A stretch of DNA of 28,866 nt from Plakobranchus ocellatus (taxonomy: Eukaryota > Mollusca > Gastropoda > Plakobranchidae), in the NCBI GenBank assembly GCA_019648995.1, contig BLXT01006697.1, forward strand, positions 201,937 to 230,802, in the 5' to 3' direction. Within the stretch, counting starts at the first letter, position 1, and the number at the start of each line of letters is the position of its first letter. A program made the position numbers and the translations under genes. This document shows, piece by piece, positions 21,192 through 28,866 of this stretch. The notes under the pieces were generated by a model. The model had not been told where the DNA came from and made no database searches. It saw only the letters and a program-made list of their open reading frames with translations.

Positions 21192-21228
21192 TAGCGCTTA
21201 CTTACGCATGGCTTACGCTTAGCGCTTA
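21192..21228. repeat. Short direct repeat between protease and transposase
   Basis: tagcgctta occurs at 21192-21200 and 21220-21228 with gcttac words between. The second copy overlaps the stop codon of the protease frame. Confidence 0.6.
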
Positions 21229-22026
21229 TCTGCTCGCTAAGAAAAGTGTGTCTGACTCATAGCATGTTAAAATATCAGTAGCATCGCTTGGCGCAGATGT
21301 TTCCTCCAGAATACTTGCATTAAATATCGGTGCTAATGCCACAGACGTAATCTCAAATACTGAAGCAGACAGAGACCTGGCTAAATTTTTAAAGAAATTC
21401 TCCAGCTGATCTTTATGATGCGTTGTCAACGTTGCTCTTCCACAAGGATCAGCCAAACCTTTCTCATTTCTACCATGAGGATCGAAAACATAGCAGAGTT
21501 CATTGTCTCCAAAGATAATAGCACAAGAATAGGCAGGGTTGCTATTCCCAATTGTAATAATGAAATACATATATTTCTTTAGAAGATGCTCAAGTCTGTG
21601 CACATCAAATGGAAAATCAGCAGACTCAAAAGAGCTATACCCCGATGATCCAATTTTGATCTCATGTTGTCTCTCATTTAACCAAACAGTATTCGGTATT
21701 TTTGATATCAGAGGACACTCGACTCTCCTCCCATAGTTAACACTGAGCCAGTCTCCGTGCTTGAGAAGCTGGTCTAAATCTTTTGGTAACCATGTCTGAA
21801 CATTTTTGCCCTCATTGAAGATAAAACTAGCAATTGAATTAAATATGCACTGTCGCCCAGGATCTTTAAATTCACTGGAAGCTTGGTGTGTAAGGCTTGA
21901 ACAACTTTCCTGTGGAGAATCGATATTCTTCAGTATAATGTCCAGTTTATTAGACAAAATATTCTGATTTAAAATATCATATATACGTACACAAAAACAT
22001 ACGTATACACTCACACCCGTACACAC
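21226..22026 (-). CDS. C76-like cysteine protease (candidate), transposon-borne
   Basis: An uninterrupted frame of 266 codons, the longest open frame in the window. It contains DPGRQCIFNSIASFIF with a candidate catalytic Cys60 (codon 21849-21847), a DLDQLLKHGDWL segment and, far downstream, CYVFDPHGRNEKGLADPCG with a D-x-H pair (Asp182, His184). Cys, then D-x-H, in this order and spacing is the signature of the C76 deubiquitinase fold known from herpesvirus large tegument proteins. Related domains also occur on eukaryotic mobile elements. The first 21 residues look non-coding, and an acceptor (tttaaatcag) ends at minus position 21964, so the true exon probably starts near 21963 and an upstream exon would carry the start codon. 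The next gene on the strand is the broken transposase. Function would be cleavage of ubiquitin or a similar protein; this is inferred. Confidence 0.55.
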   Translation of the reverse strand: MCTGVSVYVCFCVRIYDILNQNILSNKLDIILKNIDSPQESCSSLTHQASSEFKDPGRQCIFNSIASFIFNEGKNVQTWLPKDLDQLLKHGDWLSVNYGRRVECPLISKIPNTVWLNERQHEIKIGSSGYSSFESADFPFDVHRLEHLLKKYMYFIITIGNSNPAYSCAIIFGDNELCYVFDPHGRNEKGLADPCGRATLTTHHKDQLENFFKNLARSLSASVFEITSVALAPIFNASILEETSAPSDATDILTCYESDTLFLASR

Positions 22027-22840
22027 AAACTTTATATTTCAGTGCGTTTCGCCTGAGTTACATAACTTTAATGATTCATCATCAATAATACAAGTGTCAG
22101 CCTACGAGATCATTTCAGACTACATGTATGCTGCTCTGCATAGAAATTGAACAATTTCAAAAGCATTAAAAACAAGTCTTTTAAGTTGAAACTTTTAAAA
22201 GATCTTGCTTTATACTATGACATAAAATACGTAAAAAAGCCACATCAAGATTTAGTGGAAGAAGAAATGCCTGCGAGGGCAAGCGTCTGTCTGTTTCAAC
22301 CTCCTATCGAAGCGAAAATGGATCTATACAGACATTGTGCAAAACAATATGAGAGCTAGATTTAGAGCTAGAATCATGATCTAGGGGCAGCTATAGCGAA
22401 ATAACTTTCCTGTTAAAAAAAACCGTTCCGATAATGACATTTTAAAACATATCAAAAGTACTCACATAATGCCGTTTACAATTTATTGTAGGCTTTAATG
22501 TTGTCACACTTGAAATGGAAATTGAATGCCTCAAAACTGAGATAACACCATGATGTACACAATCGGTGCCGGTAAAACAAAAACAAAGGGAACGAGTGAA
22601 CGTGACGGTGAGAGATACTGTAAACGCAATGTTGTTCACGGAAGTCATCTAAACTGAATAATATATTCATTGGCTGCACAACTTACCGCGAGGTGTATTA
22701 TTGTATCTCTTATTCACGTTAAGCAACCACTCACGCCAAAGGCTTTGTTTTCCCGTATGCAACACTATTATATGTAGACATACTTAGTGATTTAATGCTT
22801 CTGGGAGACTTGCTTCAACTGAAAGTTATTGAAAATTGAT
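22027..22840. other. Upstream part of the protease/transposase element
   Basis: A plus-strand open frame at 22147-22359 contains a segment KLLKDLALYYDIKYVKKPHQ, faintly like a SAP or other DNA-binding helix, on the opposite strand to the protease. I do not recognise it as a gene. The rest is AT-rich with no clear content. Confidence 0.25.
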
Positions 22841-23145
22841 GTAAGTCAACTTACAATTATTTCCTTAATGCTTACGCAAGAAAGGCATCTTACTTGTAGT
22901 CAAGGAATAATATTGTAATTTACGACTCTGCACATGCCTTTTTAAAAAGTTAAGTAATTGTAAGTCGAAATACATCTTTTTTCCGTAACGGTAGGCTTAG
23001 TTTTTTCTGTTACAATAATAGCCTAATTGCTTATAACTTCCTTATTTATTATCCAATTCCAGTCATCTTTTGAGAGAAAACGCCCCCGGTATCGATACTC
23101 ATTTTTAGGAAAAAATCTCGATTTCCCAAAAAATCGACTTACAAT
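22841..23145. repeat. ACTTACAAT motif cluster, right
   Basis: Copies at 22841-22860 (gtaagtcaacttacaattat, a palindromic core), 22912-22926 (attgtaatttacgac), 22957-22975 (attgtaagtcgaaatacat) and 23134-23145 (tcgacttacaat). Together with the left cluster they frame the two minus-strand genes. Confidence 0.6.
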
Positions 23146-23203
23146 ACTTTCCCATAACGGGGACGTTCTATTCTTCACATAGCCATTTTTTCCGTCTTTA
23201 TTG

Positions 23204-23205
<2 letters not shown>

Positions 23206-23246
<41 letters not shown>

Positions 23247-23275
23247 NNNNGGGGGGGGGGGGGGGGGGGGGGGGG
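23206..23275. repeat. (AG)n tract, assembly gap and G-run
   Basis: AG repeats to 23246, four N at 23247-23250, then 25 G to 23275. It is the mirror order of the tract at 10691-10749, again with all purines on the plus strand. Confidence 0.95.
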
Positions 23276-24041
23276 CGAAGAGAGATACAGAAAAGGTATC
23301 GAGCAATCAAAGTCTATAGGGGAAAATATAAAATTTAGGCAAGAAAAAGAGGAAAAACATAGGGAAACAGAGGCAAAGACATACCGTGGCATCATGAGAG
23401 TTGCTTCAGGAAAATAGCACAGACAGTTCAGAGTGTGCCTATTTCGGCCCATAAAAGGAAGTCGTGATAACATCAGACGCATCTAGAGATGGTTTATGAC
23501 CTGGCTTTTCACAAGGAAAAAGAGTCAAACCATACGTATCAACAGCCTCTATAAGTGCAGAAAGAAACTATGCTATGATAGAAAGAAGGTGTCGTCAATA
23601 GTTTTTGTACTTGAAGACTATTGAAACCGACGACCAGCCACTGATTGCCATACACAGCATAGAATACAGCACATGCCCTCCAAGAATGTTACGTGTCTTA
23701 GTGATACACGAAGCATATGATGTTAAAATCAATAATGAAAAAGGAAGAGAACAGGTTCTGTCTGACACAATCATTCACTAGAGCAGTAGACACTGAAGCT
23801 GAGATATCCTCAGAGATTTCAGAGATAGAAGCTGCTGCATATGTGAATATGTCAAAGAGAATAGAAAAAAAAACCAAAAGAGACAAGCATGGTAACAAAC
23901 TAGGAGGTGTAATCAGGTCAGGGTAACCACCTCGAGTCAAAAAGGTTCCATTTTGGACATTCCCAGAAAAATTATGTATTTGTGAAGATCTCCTGATGAA
24001 AAGAAAACAGTTGATCATATAGAAATCAATGCGGAAAGAAA

Positions 24042-24108
<67 letters not shown>

Positions 24109-24710
24109 GATAATAATAATAAAATAACGAAGAGCATTTGCAACTAAGATGCGAAAAGAAAGTGACCGATCACGTGACCTTGCATTTAGGCTAGTGCCGG
24201 ACACTGAATCGTTTTTTGATTATTTGATTATGCAGATAAATGGGTGCACCTACTTTTCAAAATCCGGATATATCCGGATAATGAATCGGTTTATGCAAAT
24301 TAGGGTTTCACCCTTGTGACCTCACACTACATCCGGTATCAAACTATAAAGAGCGGGGAAGGATCCAAGCTTACGAGGTGTGTCTCTTGATGATTCTCAA
24401 ATTGTGGGGATCCAGACTGTTGAGGTCAATGTGCATGATGTTTAATTGATATTTTTGTGCAGTTAATTATTGCTTGACACGGATTTTTGTCATATTGTTG
24501 TAGCACAACTAAACATGCTGGTAATCTATTTCCATGAATATCTATGTCGTGTATGATGTGTGCCTTTTTTTTTTCAAATAAAAACATTTTAGAACCTTTC
24601 TTTTTAAGAAGTAACTCTATGCTAACGCACCTAGACACAAGTCACAATGAGTAGCTTTGCTTTACACTAGATCAAAGATCAAATGATGTGATTTGTGTTA
24701 GGAGAAAGCA
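23276..24710. other. Non-coding stretch
   Basis: A stop-free frame at 23717-23926 (Glu/Ile/Ser-rich) is not a recognised protein. It also holds the (TA)n tract and a short inverted repeat, atccggatatatccggat, near 24262-24280. No transposon or gene was identified. Confidence 0.45.
24048..24107. repeat. (TA)n microsatellite, about 60 bp
   Basis: Roughly 29 uninterrupted TA units followed by ATAATAATAAT. The tract is self-complementary, so it could extrude a cruciform. Confidence 0.97.
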
Positions 24711-24721
24711 GAGTGAAATGT
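24709..24721. repeat. Left target-site duplication of the second SINE
   Basis: cagagtgaaatgt, 11 of 13 identical to 25011-25023. Confidence 0.65.
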
Positions 24722-25010
24722 GCAACAAAAACAAAAACAAAAAAATAAAGTGGGTCACACGCTTAGTCCAAAGATCGAGGAACCTGGAGTAGGGTCCTGA
24801 TTGTTCTTGGCATACGGCATTTTGAGGTAGTTTGCCATTGCTTTCATCGCCGCCTTTACTTTCACCTGCTCTCAAGAGACCTAGCTACCCATTTAGTGCT
24901 GGGTGGACACAGAGGAGCAATGAAATCTGACTTGGCCCGGACTGGGAACCGAACCACGGACCTCTTGTATGGTAGCCAACTGCCCTACCAGATGAGCCAT
25001 TGCTCTCCCC
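24722..25010 (-). mobile_element. tRNA-derived SINE, older copy
   Basis: On the minus strand the 5' end (25010) begins with a tRNA-like head: A-box-like TGGCTCATCTGGTAGGG and B-box GGTTCGGTTCCC at about 24957-24946. A body follows with gtccacccagcactaaatgg and later GGCAAACTACCTC..GCCAAGAA. The last resembles a conserved core found in some animal SINE families, though I cannot name which. The 3' tail is AAAACA-like (ttttgttt on this strand) at 24722-24745. An imperfect 13-bp TSD (11 of 13) flanks it, so it is older than the SINE at 6716. About 289 bp. Confidence 0.75.
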
Positions 25011-25023
25011 CAGAATGAAGTGT
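25011..25023. repeat. Right target-site duplication of the second SINE
   Basis: cagaatgaagtgt, 11 of 13 identical to 24709-24721. Confidence 0.65.
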
Positions 25024-25425
25024 ATACAAGCCAAAAAGACAGAGGAGTCCTGAAAAATACCCACGTCTCCCGTTCCCGTTCCCCTCCCCCTCCCTCTAAA
25101 AAAGCTATCTGCTTTTAATTTAAAAGAGTTTCCAGTAAGCGAAGTCTGTTTTGAGACAGCATCTCAGTAGTTAGGCTATGTGCAAAGTGGACCCGGACCC
25201 GGCCGTGTACAACAGGGCCGTGCTTTGCCCGTCCGGAAGAAAAAAATCCTGCACAGGCCAATCCCTTTTGAAGATCATTGCGACGGTTCCAGGCGTGCAT
25301 AGTTCACCCGGCTCGTGCGTTTACAGCCGTGTTTGCTCCGGTTGTGCAGAGTTTTTCCCGATAGTCCAGGTCAATGGGCTGATCTCCTATCAAACTTTTC
25401 AACGCGTGAGTACTTTTTTTCCAAC
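25024..25425 (+). other. GC-richer 5' flank of the MADF gene
   Basis: From about 25170 to 25420 the base composition is clearly richer in G/C and CpG than the surroundings, as expected for a promoter or 5' UTR. No TATA box at a convincing spacing was seen. A word GGGCCGTGCTTTGCCC at 25216-25231 looks somewhat like the outer end of Harbinger inverted repeats, but no partner is visible in the window. Confidence 0.3.
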
Positions 25426-26209
25426 ATGGACGACGAGAAACTCATCGCTCCTGTGAGGGCCAGATCATTCATTTACATCAAGAATGATAAAAATCATTCA
25501 AACAGAGACATGTTCTCCGCTGCCTGGGAAAGTATAGCACGAGAAGTGGGGGAAATGGTAAGTTATTTATTTAAAAAACAGCACAAACGTGCACAAACTC
25601 TCTCTCTTTCTCTGTTCAACACATGAATGAAAAAGTTATAGATTTAAGTACTTTTATTGACGATGTTTTGCTGTGATTGAGGACATTCCCACCCCTCCCC
25701 CACTCCTGTTTTTTTTTTTTTTTTTAAACATTCAGAGACTGTTCTTGTCATTGAAAAATAATCCGTTTTGTTTCTTTGCCCACCCGCTCTTATGTGTGAA
25801 AGGTGTACGTTTTGTGTGTGTGTGTGTGTGTGTTATATTTATGACATGATCGTAAGGCAAATTTCCATTTATTTTAGGCCGATCGCAGTGTAGCTCTGTA
25901 TCTTATCTGTAACTAAGGCAGTGTTTTGCAACACACTATTTTGTATTTGCTATGGCAGTATTGCGCTGTAGTTGGTCAGCTATCAGCTAGCTGACTTGAC
26001 GGGTCAGACGGCCTGTTGTAAAGCACATCTGACTTAACAAAATCGTCTCAAGTGAAATAAGTTGAAAGCACTAGCAAATTAGGGAGAAAGTTAGTATAAT
26101 TGAGTAGTTTCTAGGTATTTCTTCATGTTAGAATTGAAATACACGACAAAATCCCACTTTTTGCTCTTAAATATAAATAAATTTAGATCCAATGTAACAA
26201 CATTCAACG

Positions 26210-26660
26210 GCCATCTCCTAGGTTCTAGAACTAGATCTAGAACTAGGCTAGATCTATATTATGAAAGGAAGCGATTTATTTTTAGGGTAAGGATAGGGTT
26301 TTCATTTTTTAAAAAGAAATTAGTTATTAAAAAGTTGCCAGGTTGGAAATTGAGAAATCGCCAATTCCTATATCTAGGCCTACTGGGATCTAAGTATGTA
26401 GTCTGTAGATCTACATGTTCACTGCGATGCAAATTTTTATGTCTGACATGCACTTCTATATCATATCTAGATTATTTTTTTCATTTGAAATAAAAACATT
26501 TTTGATCTTACCAAGTACTAATCTTATGGGAAAAGCAAATAATCTTAGTTAGATTACTTGTTATTTTCTCCATTGATGCATACCGGTACTAGCTTAACCC
26601 AGATCACTAGTACTGTCATAATTAGAAATTTAAGATCCTTTATCTAGATGTAGATCTACA
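26210..26660. repeat. CTAG/AGATCT-rich patch in the MADF intron
   Basis: Dense words such as ctagaactagatctag, ctagatct, tagatctac and atctagat, as at 8395-8660 and 10330-10670. A stop-free frame across part of it (26125-26493) is not a recognised protein. Confidence 0.5.
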
Positions 26661-26940
26661 ATTTTAATTTTATTGTGGGGAACTCTCATACTTTATTACT
26701 TGTTTTGACGCGTTAATAAATTCATACATTCTTTCAATTAAATTTAGATTTAATTTCAATTTTAAGCCGATCTCTCTATAACAGACCTCACATACGCTAT
26801 CCCATGCTAGCGGTGTGCTAACTCGCAGCAAGCTCGTATTGCGCTAGTTTGCCAGACACAGAGCTACAGAGCTACGCTACGCTCGGCCTGAGTACGAAAT
26901 GAATTGCTGATGTGAAAGGAATTGAATTACTTTCACACGT

Positions 26941-27835
26941 TCATGAACAAGTCAGTCTGCCATGGAAGACTCCCTGTTGGAGACAAAAAGTATACATCAG
27001 GGCATCCCGCACTGCCATTGCCTCATTCGGTGCCCGACCACTGTCTTGTGGAAGACCTTCCCACTGTTGGATGTGCCTGTCATTCTGAATTAGTTCTCTT
27101 GTGCATTCTAGTTCCTTGACTCTTTGATGTAGTTGTGTAAAATACAGACTGTTTTGACCATATCTGTGGCAAAATTTGACTCCACTTCTATTGGTTTTCT
27201 CATTATGCGCCACATGCTGGAAATCACACCAAAAGTACATTCAACTTGCCTCCGCGCTCTTGAAAGCCTGTAATTGAAGATGCGTTTTTTATTGTTCAAG
27301 AATCGTTTTTTTGAAATGGCCTCATCAAATTAGGCATCAGAGCAAATGCTTCATCACCAACAAACATGTACGGAAGCTCTATGTCTGTGTTTAGGATTTT
27401 GGCTGGTTTAGGGAGGTTCAATTTATTTGTTTTTGACAATTTGAAAAATGACGAATCTTGAAATATTCCTCCATCACTACAACTTCCAAAACCATCAACA
27501 ACTATCACAAGAAATTTTCCAGTTGCATCCACAATTGCCATAAGCACAATTGAGTGGTGACTCTTGTAATTGTAATATTGTGAACCAGAGTGAAAAGGAG
27601 CCCTCAACTGCACATGTTTTCCATCAATTGCCCCTAGACACAAAAAAAAGTTCCACCTTTGAAAAATTCTTCTGCTGCCTTTGTCCATATGTTCTCATCC
27701 GGAGCGGGCAAGTGCAGTGGTTGAAGTTTCTTGAAAAGAACTTTAACAGTTTTCTTGATGATGACCCTGACTGTTGACACGCCAAGTCTGAAGTGGAAGG
27801 ACAGAGATCTAAACGATTCTCCTGTTGTCAAAAAT
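26941..27835 (-). pseudogene. PIF/Harbinger transposase (HARBI1-like), frameshifted, N terminus missing
   Basis: On the minus strand, after an acceptor (tttttttcag, ending at 27836), the frame reads FLTTGESFRSLSFHFRLGVS and WTKAAEEFF, then shifts near 27660. It continues LGAIDGKHVQLRAPFHSGSQ with the first catalytic Asp, VDGFGSCSDGGIFQ, and FVGDEAFALMPNLMRPF with the second Asp. After a shift near 27305 it gives FNYRLSRARRQVECTFGVIS with the catalytic Glu and ILHNYI. After a third shift near 27118 it ends with the NEAMAVRDALMYTF segment. This is the DDE_Tnp_4 layout in full order. The roughly 100 N-terminal residues are absent or in an undetected exon. It lies antisense inside the MADF gene's intron, so both are probably parts of one Harbinger element. 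Confidence 0.88.
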
Positions 27836-28648
27836 CTGAAAAAAAAACATCCAGAAGAATAGGAAAAAAGGAGTAATGAATTAAGCACATATACAAAAAT
27901 ATAGAAGACTAGTTATACTTACATATGTTATTAAATATATTTTCCTCTCACTGCTCTTCAACTTTATAATTTCAGAGACAGCGGCGGACTGCAGGAAAAG
28001 ATGGGCTACCGTCCGAGACCATTTTCGCAAGAAGCACAGGGAAATGACAATGACAACGTCTGGCCAAGCCGCAAAGAAGAAGTGCAAATGGAATCTATAA
28101 GATTTTCTAACTTTTTTTAGTACCATCATGTTCCACCGGAGCCACAAGTGGCAATCTGCAGCAAAACGACGAGGACAGCGCTGCATCATATAGAGAAGGA
28201 AAATCAACAAGGAGTCCACTCTCTGTCCATTCAGATGAGAGTTCTCTTCCTACCCCAAGTCTTCCACCCCGTGTGAAGAAATCTCCTCGATGTTCCAAAA
28301 AAAAAAAAAAATAATAATAATCAACAGTTGTCTGCCATCGACAGGGAATTTCTACATGCTCTCCAAGAACCAGAAAAGGAAGTTGGCCAGAACGAACTCT
28401 TTTTCAAAAGTATGTTGCCAGCCAGGAAAACCTTGAACCTAGTGCAGACTTTAGAACTGCGTTCAGAAATTAACGCCTTGTTCTGTCCGCGGTGCAGTCA
28501 GCCCAATCGGATACGCCAACTTCTGTTGCAACATCTAATGCGAGGTTCGTTACTTCCACTTAGTACATCTGCTACAAGTGCAATGTACCAGGAACCACAA
28601 AATGACAGCTTTTACAGGCAGGAGCAATACTTCAGTCAGCCCTCATAA

Positions 28649-28866
28649 ACACATTGATATGACTGTGCGTCTGTTTGTACATGACAGTTATTCAATGTCA
28701 GTGACAGGATTATGTGATTTCATTTTATTTCAGAATAGTTGAACAGTTTTTTATTCAAATAGAATTAATACTATTTATATATTATATGTAAAAAGAAAAC
28801 AGAACAGTTTTTTTTATATTGTTTATTCTTTTCTTAATAATTGTGTGTGTGTGTGGGGGGGGGGGG
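28649..28866. other. 3' flank of the MADF gene and contig-end simple repeat
   Basis: AT-rich sequence, then (GT)n at about 28842-28855 running into a G-run that ends the window. No right end of the Harbinger element was seen. Confidence 0.5.

Larger units (their letters stand above)
18516..23145 (-). mobile_element. Candidate DNA transposon carrying a C76-like protease and a transposase
   Basis: Two clusters of a gacttacaat/attgtaagtc motif, at 18516-18682 and 22841-23145, bracket two minus-strand coding blocks: a C76-like protease frame and a DDE-like transposase pseudogene. One pair is inverted with 14 of 16 matches (tattgtatctcgattt from 18609 against the complement of 23131-23146). True ends and target duplication were not identified, so the bounds are only those of the motif clusters. 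The superfamily is unassigned. Confidence 0.5.
25558..27977 (+). other. Intron of the MADF gene, hosting the antisense transposase
   Basis: It starts GTAAGT and ends tttcagag. The intron phase is 0 on both sides if the second AG of cagag is used. It contains a (GT)n tract at 25812-25833, a poly-T tract at 25710-25726, a CTAG-rich patch (26210-26660) and the minus-strand Harbinger transposase (26941-27835). No other exon was found. Confidence 0.6.
25426..28648 (+). pseudogene. MADF-BESS DNA-binding protein, two exons, decayed (Harbinger partner gene)
   Basis: Exon 1 (25426-25557) starts at an ATG in a strong context (A at -3, G at +4). It encodes MDDEKLIAPVRARSFIYIKN and AAWESIAREVGEM, then GTAAGT at 25558. 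Exon 2 follows an acceptor ending at 27977 and continues in phase with TAADCRKRWATVRDHFRKKH, which completes the MADF domain (Myb-like helices that bind DNA). A TAA at 28098 in KWNL-stop-DFL and a shift in the T-run just after break it. A Ser/Pro-rich linker leads to a second shift at the A-run/ATA repeat (about 28297-28320). The BESS motif (QNELFFKSMLPARKTLNLVQ and on) then lies near 28385-28480, with a stop at 28646. In animals such proteins accompany PIF/Harbinger transposases and help nuclear import and end binding. Confidence 0.75.

Noticed and set aside
22147-22359. Plus-strand small frame with a faint SAP-like helix
   Set aside because: Too short and too weak a resemblance to call a gene; kept only as a remark in the non-coding feature.
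23698-24204. Minus-strand open frame of 168 codons
   Set aside because: Half of it is the (TA)n tract read as Ile-Tyr; the remainder has no recognisable domain.
24946-25010. tRNA gene on the minus strand
   Set aside because: Part of a SINE; the cloverleaf does not close properly.
27881-28219. Minus-strand frame with ERKIYLITY before a GTAAGT at 27922, tempting as the missing upstream exon of the Harbinger transposase (87-nt intron to 27836)
   Set aside because: The splice signals look good, but joining them puts stops in frame and the rest of this frame is antisense to the MADF exon, with no Harbinger N-terminal motifs.
1-28866. CRISPR arrays, bacterial promoters, operons
   Set aside because: The sequence is eukaryotic; the repeat arrays have no unique spacers.

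Overview
This is a eukaryotic, AT-rich, gene-poor window. It is most likely from a gastropod mollusc, probably a herbivore. The reasons are a spliced GH5-type endo-beta-mannanase pseudogene of the digestive-enzyme kind found in molluscs, tRNA-derived SINEs, many microsatellites, patches rich in CTAG/AGATCT, and a dense mixture of animal-type DNA transposons. There are no bacterial features. The two N gaps lie at G-run/(GA)n junctions, so this is an assembled draft contig. I could run no homology search, so every family name comes from motif recognition.

Layout. 1-2990: a decayed LINE 3' end (minus strand, about 520-975), then microsatellites and non-coding DNA. 2995-6394: three exons of a dead mannanase gene on the plus strand, with matching splice sites and phases but with frameshifts, a nonsense codon and loss of the catalytic Glu. 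6703-6895: a SINE with a perfect 13-bp target-site duplication (TSD). 7560-7889: a weak tRNA-like SINE fragment, then a perfect 129-bp tandem duplication. 8689-10178: an internally deleted piggyBac element with TTAA on both sides. 10179-14727: mostly non-coding simple repeats.

14728-18269: a complete-looking but dead MULE-like element. Both of its ends are long inverted arrays of a 10-bp repeat. About 18516-23145: a second large element on the minus strand. It holds an intact ORF that looks like a C76-type cysteine protease, followed by a badly broken DDE-like transposase, and it is bracketed by clusters of an ACTTACAAT motif. 23208-25025: simple repeats and an older SINE. 25426-28648: a PIF/Harbinger two-gene unit. 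A MADF-BESS DNA-binding gene on the plus strand is split by an intron, and the antisense Harbinger transposase lies inside that intron.

No gene here looks fully functional. The one long uninterrupted frame with recognisable catalytic residues is the C76-like protease. The most interesting structures are the MULE-like element with helically phased 10-bp repeat ends and the protease-plus-transposase element next to it. Four unrelated DNA transposon types plus a LINE and at least two SINEs within 28 kb suggest a graveyard of nested or adjacent insertions replacing a former digestive-enzyme locus.
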